Of a stretch of 23,382 nucleotides of DNA, positions 6,832 through 15,361 are shown piece by piece. The position numbers and the translations under genes were made by a program. The notes under the pieces are model-generated. The model did not search any database. It saw only the letters and a program-made list of their open reading frames with translations, and had not been told where the DNA came from. This DNA comes from a virus, in IMG/VR virus record IMGVR_UViG_3300034061_003527, positions 1 to 23,382 of that record; one strand, 5' to 3'. Positions within the stretch are counted from its first letter, which is position 1. Each line of letters begins with the position of its first letter.

Positions 6832-8367
6832 CTATAGCGCCAGTGCGCTTGTCTCGCCCAATTTGCTGTATGTCGTATCGTCCAGTGTCCACAAGACCAG
6901 CATCGTGCTACTCGCCAGATACAGCGTCAGCATATGTCCCGCGTCGTTCACGCTGTGTTGCTCGCCAATGATGCTGTAGCGCCCATTGTGACTGCTATAG
7001 CTATCCACAATGCTGATGGTATCGCCGATCGTCAGGCTCAGCACATCGTACCCATACCACTCATCTTCTTTGATGGGCAGGCTAACGCTGGAAATGCGCG
7101 GAAGAACGTCATTGCGCACCTGCACCAAATGCCGCGCCATGTCATCAGCAAACTTGCCATCGTTCACCCCGCCAGCATCAAACGCATACACAACCCGCCC
7201 ATAGTCCGCCGTGCGCTCTGCATCGGCATACACTGCCACCTCAGTCGCATCAATAATCAGTGGCGTTCCCAATACAGACAATGCGCTCACCGAAACTGTG
7301 CTAGACCCGCCATTCGTTAGCTTCAGCGTCGCTTCCCTTGCGCTGGCATCAAAACTGATGAACAGCCGATCTACCCCCGTGCCGCTATAGCTCACGCGCC
7401 CCGAACCATACAGTGCCGCCCGTTTGCCCCCCACCTCATACGAGACGCGGAAAGAACGTTCTTTATTAGGCTCAATCGTTATCGGTAAATCAGCCGCCGC
7501 CCACAGCACCGTATCTGGCGTCCCCACCGTGCGCGGTGTGTAGCTCACCTCTGCCGTTGTCGCCAGCATATCGCCATACGCCGCCTGATACCCCTCAACC
7601 GTCTCAAGGCTCAAACTCACCAGCGCCGTGCGGTTGCCCGCGTCATGATAGCGATTGTGCATGGCAAATTCGCCCGCCCGTGCATCCCAAAAGAAGCGCC
7701 CGCCGCACTCGCTTTGCATGATGTCACGGGCAAACCACTGCGCATTGTTGCCCCTGCTCGCGCCCTGCACGTCGCCCACAAATGCCAGCGTTGTGCCGCC
7801 AACCTCAAAATCAGTCGGCGGACTAGAGGGTAAGCGCGTACCAGTGCCTAGCGCCCCTACATCCAAAACCCAAAAGTAACCCGTGTAGGGGTAGTGGATA
7901 ATGCCGGCATCCATCAGCATTGTCAGCGCTTCATCTGTGCGCTTGTTCAGCGCCAGCACTGGCGTATAGCTGGCATCCAACAGCCTCAACATCAGGTCTT
8001 GGCAATCTAGCACCGTAACAGGCATGCCCGATTCACCAATCTGAGGCTGTATCATCGTCACGTACCCCACCCACAATTGATGATAGTCCGTCGGATGTTC
8101 GCCCGTGATCGTCAGCTTGCTTGCGCGCACCCTCACCAATAACTCGCGCCGTAGAAGTCCGCGATATGCCGCGCCCACCTTCTCTAGCAAAAACTCACCA
8201 TTACGATTGTCTAGCACCACACGGCAACTGCTCGGTGGGGCAACCAGTTCATCAGGCGAGCTAAAGCCCGCCGACCAGTCTAGCGAGATAACAAACGCGG
8301 TCACGTCAGCCAATACATGGCTGTATGTGCCGTCTGCCCCTAGGTCAATATCGACCTCATACCACAT
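6832..8367 (-). CDS. Tail-tip / baseplate-type tail protein (511 aa)
   Basis: The N-terminus reads VDIDLGADGTYSHVLADVTAFV, and later VVLDNRNGEFLL, LWVGYVTMIQP and VTVLDCQDLMLRLLDA. This is the pattern of large siphovirus tail proteins that start with a DWxxDGxxxDVT-like motif and continue as a hub or tip domain (Gp37-like in some actinophages). The C-terminal part is beta-rich and contains a glycine-poor, Tyr-rich segment near YDVLSLTIGDTISIVDSYS. Its ATG at 8367 lies within the 3' end of the portal gene (11-base overlap) and within element C, with AAAGG 12 bases upstream. A tip gene directly after portal is out of the usual order. Confidence 0.7.
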   Translation of the reverse strand: MWYEVDIDLGADGTYSHVLADVTAFVISLDWSAGFSSPDELVAPPSSCRVVLDNRNGEFLLEKVGAAYRGLLRRELLVRVRASKLTITGEHPTDYHQLWVGYVTMIQPQIGESGMPVTVLDCQDLMLRLLDASYTPVLALNKRTDEALTMLMDAGIIHYPYTGYFWVLDVGALGTGTRLPSSPPTDFEVGGTTLAFVGDVQGASRGNNAQWFARDIMQSECGGRFFWDARAGEFAMHNRYHDAGNRTALVSLSLETVEGYQAAYGDMLATTAEVSYTPRTVGTPDTVLWAAADLPITIEPNKERSFRVSYEVGGKRAALYGSGRVSYSGTGVDRLFISFDASAREATLKLTNGGSSTVSVSALSVLGTPLIIDATEVAVYADAERTADYGRVVYAFDAGGVNDGKFADDMARHLVQVRNDVLPRISSVSLPIKEDEWYGYDVLSLTIGDTISIVDSYSSHNGRYSIIGEQHSVNDAGHMLTLYLASSTMLVLWTLDDTTYSKLGETSALAL

Positions 8368-9745
8368 GCGAGAAGCGCCTTTCTAGCAAGCCTTTCGCCG
8401 CCTCATAGCCCGCTTCCCAGTTCTCAGCGCGGATGCCCTCACGGAAGGCTTCCTGCTCATCATCCGTCAGCGCACTAGCTTCAAAGCTCAGCGCCTTAGT
8501 CGCCTTGCCCTCATCAGCGCGACGCTTCGCCACTTTGCGCCATAGGTTCAGGTCGTCAAGCGCTTCCTGCCGTTCGCGGCTGGCGGATGTGGTTACCGCT
8601 TCGATGCTGGCAACAGGCGGCAGGTACACATCCCAAGCCTTCGCCTCATTCGGGGTCAATACCTCACTGGGCATCTGCGCCGAGAATCCGAGCGCCTCGC
8701 GATATTCCTCAATTGTCAGCGCGCCGTCCCTAAACATCGTCGCTACTTTGTCGCTCTTATCCACTTCCAAGCGCTGGAACACTTCCAAGCGCTGAGGACG
8801 CCATACCAGCGCCATGCCAAAGCGCGCAAACAGCGCAGGATTCAGCGCCGCGGCGATCTGCTGGCACAAAGGGATGATCGTCTTGTCATAAAAGTGGATG
8901 TCGTCTTGGCTTGCGGTCGCATAGTTCGCCGCGTTGCTCATAATCAGCGAGTGCGGCACGCCCAAGCCGGTAGCGATGTCCTCGCGCTTCTGGGCAATCA
9001 GCCCGGCATAGTCCATCAGCTCATTGCGTAGCGGTGTTACCTTGACGTTTGACCCCGTGAACACTGCCCCGAATGCGTTTTTAATCCCTAGCATCATCCG
9101 CCGCAACCGCGACTTGATGCTTTCCTTGTCGCTTTCGGGCAGATTGTTGTACCCGTCAATGCTAATCAGCATCGGATCAATTGCGCCGGTGCTAAAAAAC
9201 GTCTCATGAACTTTGCCAGATTGCCACAATATCTGGGCACTCTGTAGCGCCCGTGTCACGATGCCCACGCCATGACCAACCTCGCCTTCAGCATTAGGCG
9301 TCCAGATCGCTACCAATTGCTCAGGCTCAATCCGATACAGCTTGCCAACAATGCTTCGCGTGTAATGGGTGACTTTTCCCGCGCTGTCGAACTGTGGCGT
9401 GATGGTTGCCGGGTGCAGGCGTCTCAGCGTGATATTCAGCCCATATTGATTCTGCATGATTTCGATGTAAGCCGCGCCGTATCGATCAAGATCGCCCACC
9501 AATGACGGCAATAGCTGAAGCAACTGCTCCACAAATGCCAGCCCGCCATAGTTGCCCTCGCTCGCCTGCACCTCATCCCCGCGCACCACGTCAAAAGGCA
9601 TCCTAGCCACCCCCAGTTGACGCAGTTCCAGCGCCCGCGCCAGATACGGCACACGCACCACCAGATCACTGATGCTGATAGCGTCCTCGCTATTAGGTTG
9701 CCATTGGCTGAGGGGAATCGCAATTTCGCCCGATTTAATCCACAT
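8357..9745 (-). CDS. Phage portal protein (462 aa)
   Basis: The dodecameric portal is the DNA channel at the capsid vertex, where the terminase docks. Family signs are VPYLARALELRQLGVARMPFDV near the N-terminus, DRYGAAYIEIMQNQYG with an LHPATITP stretch, the long stem region (LPESDKESIKSRLRRMMLG) and the conserved LNELMDYAGLIAQKREDIA-type helix. GVPHSLIMSNAANYATASQDD follows. The length is normal for HK97-type portals. It sits directly after the large terminase, with its own promoter (9777-9804) and a GAGGG Shine-Dalgarno. Its last codons encode GLLERRFSH and contain repeat element C. Confidence 0.9.
   Translation of the reverse strand: MWIKSGEIAIPLSQWQPNSEDAISISDLVVRVPYLARALELRQLGVARMPFDVVRGDEVQASEGNYGGLAFVEQLLQLLPSLVGDLDRYGAAYIEIMQNQYGLNITLRRLHPATITPQFDSAGKVTHYTRSIVGKLYRIEPEQLVAIWTPNAEGEVGHGVGIVTRALQSAQILWQSGKVHETFFSTGAIDPMLISIDGYNNLPESDKESIKSRLRRMMLGIKNAFGAVFTGSNVKVTPLRNELMDYAGLIAQKREDIATGLGVPHSLIMSNAANYATASQDDIHFYDKTIIPLCQQIAAALNPALFARFGMALVWRPQRLEVFQRLEVDKSDKVATMFRDGALTIEEYREALGFSAQMPSEVLTPNEAKAWDVYLPPVASIEAVTTSASRERQEALDDLNLWRKVAKRRADEGKATKALSFEASALTDDEQEAFREGIRAENWEAGYEAAKGLLERRFSHVV
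8370..8390 (-). repeat. 21-bp dispersed element, copy C
   Basis: On the minus strand: CTTGCTAGAA, then AGGCGC, then TTCTC. This is the most symmetric copy: GCTAGAA and TTCTCGC form 7-bp inverted arms with one mismatch around the six-base core. It lies at the portal/tail-tip junction and also contains the AAAGG that precedes the tail-tip ATG. Confidence 0.85.
8443..8453. repeat. 11-bp near-palindrome GGAAGGCTTCC, copy 2
   Basis: An exact copy of the five-copy 11-mer within the 3' part of the portal gene. It lies 52 bases to the right of element C. Confidence 0.6.
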
Positions 9746-9748
9746 AAT

Positions 9749-9804
9749 GCCCTCGCAGAGAGTCTCTACATTCAGACTACCACGCGCCCGCTTTCATAAC
9801 GAAC
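9749..9804 (-). promoter_or_regulatory. Phage promoter P2 and conserved leader, upstream of portal
   Basis: On the minus strand GTTCGTTATG (9795-9804), 11 bases, GTGGTAG (9777-9783). A 28-base leader (9749-9776) follows that is nearly identical to that of P3: CTGAATGTAGAGACT, then CTCTGCGAGGGC, carrying the GAGGG Shine-Dalgarno. The leader contains the dyad AGAGA-G-TCTCT close to the expected transcription start. Confidence 0.65.
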
Positions 9805-9810
9805 ACGCCC

Positions 9811-11058
9811 CTAAGCAAAATCAATCACTGGACGGTGGATGATCGCCTGCAATGCCAGCGCCCGCGCGATCACCGTATCATCGTGCATGCCTGAAGGCGC
9901 ACTATAGCTATAGCTTCCATCCGTGCGCCGCTTCGCCTCATACACCTGTAGCTCAGCTTTGCCTATCTCATCCTCTAGCAATGCCACGTCACCGCGCTCC
10001 ACTGCCAGCGCCAGCGCCTGAATCAATTGCGGCTTGCTCTGTGCCGTGGTTGCCCATCCCCGCACCGGCAAGCCTGCGCTCTGCAATGCCTCAATGTTCG
10101 GCGCTCCAATGCTGTTCGATTCCGCATAAATCAGCATCGGCTTCCAAATGTCTGCCAGCGCCTGCAATCTACCGCGCTGAATGTCATAGCCCACCTGCCT
10201 GAAGCGCACCAAAGCCACCTCGTGCTTCAGCCTGGTATCAATCACGCTCACCGCCGTGTAGTCATTGTCGCGTCCCCAGTCCACCCCGAAGGCGAACGCC
10301 CCTGCATACGGCTCGGCAGGCTTCAACCTGCACACCGCCTCCAAATTGCGAAACACCGCGCCCTCACCGCTCAAAAACTCTGCCGCGATTTCCTCAGCGA
10401 ATTCTTTTTCTGTCAGGTCGCCGCGTGCATCTTCTATTTCATCAGGCGAGATATACGGATTGTCCCAAGTCGGAGCAGTGAACGACGCCCACCCTTTACC
10501 GCTCAGCCCGCGCACATACAGCACCTTGAAGTCATTGTGACCACGCGGCGATGACATAATCAGCGCCCCGCCTCGCGTGTCCATCAGCGTTGGGCGAATG
10601 ACCTTGCGCCACACAACCCCCAAATCAGGGATGAATGCCGCTTCGTCGATCACCACAAAATCATACTGGCGACCGCGCGCCGCCTTGCCATTTTCCAGCG
10701 ACCACATTTCGATACTGCCGCCGCCAAACAGTTCCAGCGTGTGCGCTTGCTCGTTTTTCGCCTTGGTCGCAGGCGCTAACAGCTCTTTCAGCGCGTCCCA
10801 TGTCTCGCTTAAGTTTTTATACGTCATGCTGAAATAAGCGCACTTTTTGCCTGCTAGCGATTCTTCGCCAATGCGCCTGATTGCTACAATCGTTTTTCCC
10901 CAGCGCCGCCCGCATGCCAGCACCTTGAAGCGCGCATCTGAGTCAATCACCCGCTGTTGTCCGGGGTGATAGGCAGGCATCTCCACCCGCCGCGCCAGCA
11001 CTCGCGCCAATGCCGCCTCTGCCAATGACTTGCTAGTATGCAGGTTCTGCACGCTCAT
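9811..11058 (-). CDS. Terminase large subunit (415 aa)
   Basis: The DNA packaging motor: an N-terminal ATPase and a C-terminal RNase H-like nuclease. Walker A is CGRRWGKT (residues 49-56) and Walker B is FVVIDEAAF (134-142), with the catalytic glutamate following the Asp. Motif III is SSPRG (169-173). The nuclease acidic residues are D260 in GVDWG, E313 in YAESN and D393/D394 in HDDTV. All key residues are present, and 415 aa is a normal length. The ATG at 11058 overlaps the upstream stop as ATGA. Element D lies about 10-30 bases inside the coding start. The small subunit is not adjacent: it is 5 kb upstream at 16.0 kb. Confidence 0.94.
   Translation of the reverse strand: MSVQNLHTSKSLAEAALARVLARRVEMPAYHPGQQRVIDSDARFKVLACGRRWGKTIVAIRRIGEESLAGKKCAYFSMTYKNLSETWDALKELLAPATKAKNEQAHTLELFGGGSIEMWSLENGKAARGRQYDFVVIDEAAFIPDLGVVWRKVIRPTLMDTRGGALIMSSPRGHNDFKVLYVRGLSGKGWASFTAPTWDNPYISPDEIEDARGDLTEKEFAEEIAAEFLSGEGAVFRNLEAVCRLKPAEPYAGAFAFGVDWGRDNDYTAVSVIDTRLKHEVALVRFRQVGYDIQRGRLQALADIWKPMLIYAESNSIGAPNIEALQSAGLPVRGWATTAQSKPQLIQALALAVERGDVALLEDEIGKAELQVYEAKRRTDGSYSYSAPSGMHDDTVIARALALQAIIHRPVIDFA
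11029..11049 (+). repeat. 21-bp dispersed element, copy D (weakest)
   Basis: CTTGCTAGTA, then TGCAGG, then TTCTG. It has two mismatches to the consensus but shares the 13-base AATGACTTGCTAG with copy A. It lies inside the first codons of the large terminase, on the opposite strand to the gene. It is the only copy fully inside the start of a coding region. Confidence 0.5.
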
Positions 11059-11498
11059 TTTTTCAGCTCTGCCACGATGATCGCCAACAAGCGCGTTTTC
11101 TCAGCCTTCAACACGTCCCGCGCTGTTTTCCAGCCCACCCGCTTATGATAGGCACTCTGTCGATTACCTTGCACATACGGCGCATAGCTGGCATTGTTGC
11201 CCACTATCGTCGATAGCCCTCTCTGCACCGCCGTCCAGCGCTGGGCGAGTCGCTCGCTATTCGGACTAAGCCCGCGCCGATACGGCACTTCAATCCGCCC
11301 CGTTCTCAGCGCCCAGAAGAAGAACTTCCTTTGCTTTGCCGATACAAAGCCCATCGCCATCCGCTTGCGTGGGGGATAGATCGCCATCTTGCCCTTCAGA
11401 TGCAAGCCCGCCGCCATCAGCCCGCGCTTAAATCCGCTCAGTTGCCCAACGCCTGATAGCAATCTCGGCATCGGCGATTTAGTGACCGTTACGCCCAT
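11055..11498 (-). CDS. HK97 gp10-like minor structural protein (147 aa)
   Basis: A basic 147-residue protein. The middle segment NNASYAPYVQGNRQSAYHKRVGWKT resembles the conserved part of HK97 gp10-type and tail-completion proteins: a YA.YVQ.G motif followed by a basic stretch. The N-terminus is Lys/Arg-rich (GLHLKGKMAIYPPRKRMAMG). I use the ATG at 11498, which overlaps the TGA of the upstream gene and has GAGGTG nearby; the GTG at 11501 is an alternative. It ends overlapping the terminase start. Its place before the large terminase is unusual for this family. Confidence 0.6.
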   Translation of the reverse strand: MGVTVTKSPMPRLLSGVGQLSGFKRGLMAAGLHLKGKMAIYPPRKRMAMGFVSAKQRKFFFWALRTGRIEVPYRRGLSPNSERLAQRWTAVQRGLSTIVGNNASYAPYVQGNRQSAYHKRVGWKTARDVLKAEKTRLLAIIVAELKK

Positions 11499-12175
11499 CA
11501 CACCACCTCATGATTTAGCCAGCACCGACAGCGAGGGTGTGCAGGCGGTGGGCTATCCCATCCATCACCCTCGCGTCTACCATTACGCGGACCGCACACC
11601 GGACACACCAGCTCATCATTCGCCGTCTGCCACGTTGCCACCAGCACCACGCCTTGCGCCGCCAATTCCCGTACCTGTGCGCGTTCGCCTTCCACGCTCG
11701 CCCGTGTGACCTCAGTCACCGCTATCATCTCTGCCCGCACGGCTCCAAAGATTTTCCCTAGCCGTGCGCTTAACTCGCCCGTTGTGCGCGCCGATTCTGG
11801 CGCACTGCTGTAAAACTCGCTAATGAGTCTTTGCAGGCTCGCTTGGCTCGTATCGCGTAGCCCGCGCACTAGCTCAAAGCTGTAGCTCGTCGCCCATTCC
11901 GCCGCGCCCAGGTTGACCACTGCCGCACTTCCCACCGCCAGCGCTTGTGCCTCTGCCGCCCGTAAAAATAAGCGCTCCAAGCGCCCCGTCAGCACGCCCG
12001 CATATTGCCGTTCCAGCGTCACCCAAAACTCATCAGGGATAGATGCCAGTGACACCGTGCCATTGCGCCAGCCATCACCCAACAGCCGCCTCAGCTCGCG
12101 CAACAAGCGGTTGTGTGGATTGATCAGCGCCCGCGCCAGTTCCCGCTCCAATTGCGATCTCTGTGCTACGCGCAT
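11498..12175 (-). CDS. Mu gpF-like head morphogenesis protein (225 aa)
   Basis: A minor head protein that associates with the portal and capsid during assembly. The C-terminus carries the family signature: WQTANDELVCPVCGPRNGR, then PPPAHPRCRCW, with two CxxC-like cysteine pairs and a conserved His-Pro. Upstream are helical regions (LERELARALINPHNRLLRELRRLL) and the AVTEVTRASVEGERAQVRE stretch also typical of the family. The ATG at 12175 overlaps the tape measure stop (TAATG). Normally this gene follows portal; here it follows the tape measure and precedes gp10-like and TerL. Confidence 0.85.
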   Translation of the reverse strand: MRVAQRSQLERELARALINPHNRLLRELRRLLGDGWRNGTVSLASIPDEFWVTLERQYAGVLTGRLERLFLRAAEAQALAVGSAAVVNLGAAEWATSYSFELVRGLRDTSQASLQRLISEFYSSAPESARTTGELSARLGKIFGAVRAEMIAVTEVTRASVEGERAQVRELAAQGVVLVATWQTANDELVCPVCGPRNGRREGDGWDSPPPAHPRCRCWLNHEVV

Positions 12176-14403
12176 TAGTCTCTGCTCCGTGCCGGTATCG
12201 TCCCCGGCGTAGTGCCGCCATTATTGCGCGTCACCCGTTCCACTGCCTTGCCGAAGCCGGGCAGGTTCGCTAAGCCGTTCGGATCGTCTAGCACCAAGCT
12301 CACCCGTACCGTCGCTTTGAATTCCTGCGCCCCGATCGCGGCGAGGTCGCTCTTAATCGCCTTCACGCTCTCGCTGGAAGTCGTCAAGTCCTCGCTTAGT
12401 TGTGCCGCCCCCCCGCCGAGCGGTGACCCCGATCCCGCCAATTGCGTGCTGAGGTCGTCACCAGCCGCCATGCTCATACCGCCCACTGCTTGCAAACTCG
12501 TACCGCCGCCCGCCGTATAGCTCCCCGGCAGGAACGCGCTACCACGCCCACCCGTAGCCGCATACACTTGGTCTAGGCTCAGCCCAGTTGATGCCGCAAT
12601 GCCTGATGGTGTGTCCCCCGGATTGACCGTGAAGCCCGTACCGCCGCCGCCGCCCAGTCTGAAGCCGATCGCCGTCTGCACATTGCGGATGATACTGCCA
12701 TCATCCAAGCCCGCCATTTGCCCGCTTTCCAGCGCCGCCAATGCCGCCCGCATCGCCTTGGTTGCCGCTTCAGGTCCCAACTGCTCAGCGATGGCAGATA
12801 GCACCGGCGCAAATTGTTGTTCAAAGGCTTGGCTCACTTCAGTCTCGCGCCCCGTTGCTAGGGCAAAGGCATCTTCCAGCTTCGCCCGCACTTCGTCGTC
12901 ATCAATGCCACCTAGCACCATGTCCGACAGCTCACCAAGCCGCCCGCCGCCCTGTTGCCCAAATAGCTCGCTCAAGCTCATGGCATTAAAAGCTTCCGCC
13001 GCATCCCACGCCGCATTAGCCAGCTCGCGTGTCTGATTGATGGCATTGCCTAGCCCATCAAGCAAGTTGCTCGCTACCTCCATGCCTATGCGCTGTCTGC
13101 TCCCTGTTTCCAGCTCGCCCATGCGCTCATCACGCGCCATGTCCCGCGTCCGTAGCATCTCGTTCTGTACGCCGCGCTCTGCTTGTATCCGTGCCTCTGC
13201 CGCCCGCATCGATGCCAGCATCTGCTCTTGTGCCACTGCCTGGGCAACCTGCCGCGCAACCACGACTTGAGTCTCGGAGATGCCGAACGATTCGCGCAGT
13301 GCCAGCGTTTGACCCTCTGATAAGGTGTTTTCTACAAAGCCATTTAACAGCTCGCTGTTGGTCGCCGCCAGCACGCTAAATTGCGTCGTCATGTTGCGCC
13401 TGAACTCGCTACCAAGCAAAAAGTCAGGGTAGCGCGCAAACGCCGCTTGCATCAATCGCGCGCTCTCGCTGGCAGGATCACCGATGCTATCCGCCACCGA
13501 TGCCATCACCCCATTGAACAGCCCACGCGCCTGCGCTTTCATAGGATCATTCGCCGCTTCAATCATTGACCCTAAACTATTCGTCCAGCTCATCGCGCCC
13601 AGTTCCAGCACCTGCGCCCCTGCTTCAAAGCCGCTCGCCAGACCTTGCCCCGCGTCCTGCTGAATATTTACCAGCCGCGTTTGAAGCCGTGCCAAAGCCG
13701 TCGCGCCCACATCCGCCGCCGCTCCCAGTCGTTCAATGCTGGTCGCGCCAATCGTCATGGTCGCCATCTTGAAGGCTTCTTCACGATTCAGCGCCTGCCC
13801 GCTCGCCAGCAAGCGCTCAATCTCCTGCCGCACTTTGCCCGATGAGATACCAAACGCATCCAAGCGCTCAACCGATTGATTCGCCAGCATCAGCCCGAAT
13901 TCCTCAATCGCCTGTGACGCGCTCATGCTAGGATCTTTGAGCTTGATTGCCATCTCAGTCAGGCGTGCCACTTCATCGCCCGATTCAGCCAAGCCCATCT
14001 TCATCAGCCGGCTCGCGCCACTCATCAGCGTCATGTCGTCCACTACGTTGCTGGTCACACTGCGCAGGTTGCCTAGCACCGACTCATAGCCGCCCGCCGT
14101 ACTCGCCAATTGGCGAAACACAGCGTCGGTAGCATTGGCTTCATAGCCCAATTGCGTCAACTGCACAACCATCTGCCCAAGCTGTAGCCCTGCAAATGCG
14201 CCTGCCGCCAAGCTCGTTGCCTTACCGAGCAAGCCCATGCCCTCAGCGCCATCGCCCGCGCTGGTGCCGATGCCGTCCAGCGCCATGCCCGCCTTCTTAG
14301 CGCTGTCATCAATCCCCGCCAGCGAGTCCTTGACGCGCTTGATCGGTGAGGATGCTCTGTCATCGCCCGTCAGCGTTATTTTTACTTGGTAGTTTTCGCT
14401 CAT
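12175..14403 (-). CDS. Tail tape measure protein with LysM-like segment (742 aa)
   Basis: It sets tail length and crosses the envelope with the DNA at infection. The N-terminus (YQVKITLTGDDRASSPIKRVKDSLAGIDDSAKKAGM) and a hydrophobic segment around residues 55-80 (GLLGKATSLAAGAFAGLQLG) are typical, as is the long helical Ala/Glu/Arg-rich body. At about 591-619 FTVNPGDTPSGIAASTG followed by LSLDQVYAATGG closely resembles a LysM repeat, which binds peptidoglycan. A run of five Gly precedes it. By the usual rule of about 0.15 nm per residue, the tail would be near 110 nm. The start has AGGGGG upstream. It follows a lipoprotein gene rather than the chaperones. Confidence 0.9.
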   Translation of the reverse strand: MSENYQVKITLTGDDRASSPIKRVKDSLAGIDDSAKKAGMALDGIGTSAGDGAEGMGLLGKATSLAAGAFAGLQLGQMVVQLTQLGYEANATDAVFRQLASTAGGYESVLGNLRSVTSNVVDDMTLMSGASRLMKMGLAESGDEVARLTEMAIKLKDPSMSASQAIEEFGLMLANQSVERLDAFGISSGKVRQEIERLLASGQALNREEAFKMATMTIGATSIERLGAAADVGATALARLQTRLVNIQQDAGQGLASGFEAGAQVLELGAMSWTNSLGSMIEAANDPMKAQARGLFNGVMASVADSIGDPASESARLMQAAFARYPDFLLGSEFRRNMTTQFSVLAATNSELLNGFVENTLSEGQTLALRESFGISETQVVVARQVAQAVAQEQMLASMRAAEARIQAERGVQNEMLRTRDMARDERMGELETGSRQRIGMEVASNLLDGLGNAINQTRELANAAWDAAEAFNAMSLSELFGQQGGGRLGELSDMVLGGIDDDEVRAKLEDAFALATGRETEVSQAFEQQFAPVLSAIAEQLGPEAATKAMRAALAALESGQMAGLDDGSIIRNVQTAIGFRLGGGGGTGFTVNPGDTPSGIAASTGLSLDQVYAATGGRGSAFLPGSYTAGGGTSLQAVGGMSMAAGDDLSTQLAGSGSPLGGGAAQLSEDLTTSSESVKAIKSDLAAIGAQEFKATVRVSLVLDDPNGLANLPGFGKAVERVTRNNGGTTPGTIPARSRD

Positions 14404-14414
14404 TTGCTATCCCC

Positions 14415-15263
14415 CTATTGAATGGGCTTGGCTTCATACACATCGGGCAAAGGGAACACCCGCAGGTCGAGAAACTTCACTGAGCTACCAGCGCCGGTGC
14501 AGACTCCAAACGGCACAAGCGCCCCCAAGGACACAACCACATCGCGCGCTTCTCTAACGCCCCATGGGAACTGCACCACCCACACATATTCTTCATTGTC
14601 GTTAGTTAGCTGTGGAGGCAGTTCAATTGTTGACCCCAAATACGTCAAGCGCCCATGCCAGCGCACATCAGCAGGCGACCAGCTTTGTCGCTGGCAGTTC
14701 TGCCGCCCAGTGATCTTAACCATGTATCGTGTGCCGCCATACGCTTCAAACTCTGAGCTATTCCAGTAGAACGACCCCGCCCTAAAGCTAATATCTAGCT
14801 CGCATAACCCGCCTGAACAGCGTATATAGTTCGGGAAAGCATCCGATGAGCTGTTCCTGAAGGCAGGCACGTAAGAGAACTCCCATTCCCAAGGCGCTGT
14901 ATATTCGGTGAATGTGCTTGAGTTCTGGCTTGTGTAAGTGGCACTCTTAGCCTCAGTCCCATCCAAGAAGGGGTTAAGGTTGATGAAGCAAGATTCCATC
15001 CGCAATTGCCCGCGCTCATTGGCACACGCTAAATCTTCATTCAGCACTTGGCGTGTTGCTGTAGCGGCAACAGTCGCTGTAACTTGGCGTGTTGCTGTCG
15101 GGATGCTTGTCGCTGTCGGGATTGCCGTCTGCGTGGCACTGGGCGCAATCGTCGCTGTCTCTGTTGGGCTAGGCGTCGCTGTAACGACGATCACCTGTGG
15201 CTTACATGCCGCCAACACCACCGCCAACACTAAAACAATGAACATTCTCAATCTTGTATTCAT
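14415..15263 (-). CDS. Secreted lipoprotein with Thr/Ala-rich linker (282 aa)
   Basis: The signal peptide MNTRLRMFIVLVLAVVLAAC ends in a lipobox with C20 as the lipidated residue. It is followed by a linker of TAT/ATP/TATRQV repeats (to about residue 75), then a beta-rich domain with several Cys and Trp (LACANERGQLRMESCF, SWSPADVRWHGRLTYLG). I use the ATG at 15263 with GAGGG upstream; a longer in-frame start at 15341 would run through the promoter and destroy the signal peptide. The gene has its own promoter and is preceded by a terminator, the layout of a moron. A surface lipoprotein in a phage suggests superinfection exclusion or host-surface alteration, but the mature domain is not recognised. 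Confidence 0.85.
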   Translation of the reverse strand: MNTRLRMFIVLVLAVVLAACKPQVIVVTATPSPTETATIAPSATQTAIPTATSIPTATRQVTATVAATATRQVLNEDLACANERGQLRMESCFINLNPFLDGTEAKSATYTSQNSSTFTEYTAPWEWEFSYVPAFRNSSSDAFPNYIRCSGGLCELDISFRAGSFYWNSSEFEAYGGTRYMVKITGRQNCQRQSWSPADVRWHGRLTYLGSTIELPPQLTNDNEEYVWVVQFPWGVREARDVVVSLGALVPFGVCTGAGSSVKFLDLRVFPLPDVYEAKPIQ

Positions 15264-15269
15264 TCCGTT

Positions 15270-15325
15270 GCCCTCGCAGATAGTCTCTACAATCAGCCTA
15301 TCATGTGCGCCCGCCGATAACGAAC
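15270..15325 (-). promoter_or_regulatory. Phage promoter P3 and conserved leader, upstream of lipoprotein
   Basis: On the minus strand GTTCGTTATC (15316-15325), 11 bases, ATGATAG (15298-15304). The 28-base leader (15270-15297) is nearly identical to that of P2 and ends in the GAGGG Shine-Dalgarno. It lies immediately after a terminator, so transcription is restarted here for the lipoprotein and probably for the tape measure-to-terminase genes. Confidence 0.68.
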
Positions 15326-15328
15326 ACA

Positions 15329-15359
15329 ACAAAAAAGCCACCCTTATCAGGTGGCTTTT
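15329..15359 (-). terminator. Rho-independent terminator after tail chaperone genes
   Basis: On the minus strand AAAAGCCACC (15350-15359) pairs with GGTGGCTTTT (15333-15342) around a seven-base loop, followed by a run of T. It is nearly the same hairpin as at 17054-17080. Element E abuts its right side. Confidence 0.88.
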
Positions 15360-15361
15360 CG

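Noticed and set aside
13764-13780. A sixth GGAAGGCTTCC copy in the tape measure gene (TTGAAGGCTTCTT)
   Set aside because: Only the inner nine bases match, so it was not counted.
15264-15341. Longer lipoprotein start at 15341
   Set aside because: It would place 26 residues before the signal peptide and run through promoter P3 and its leader.
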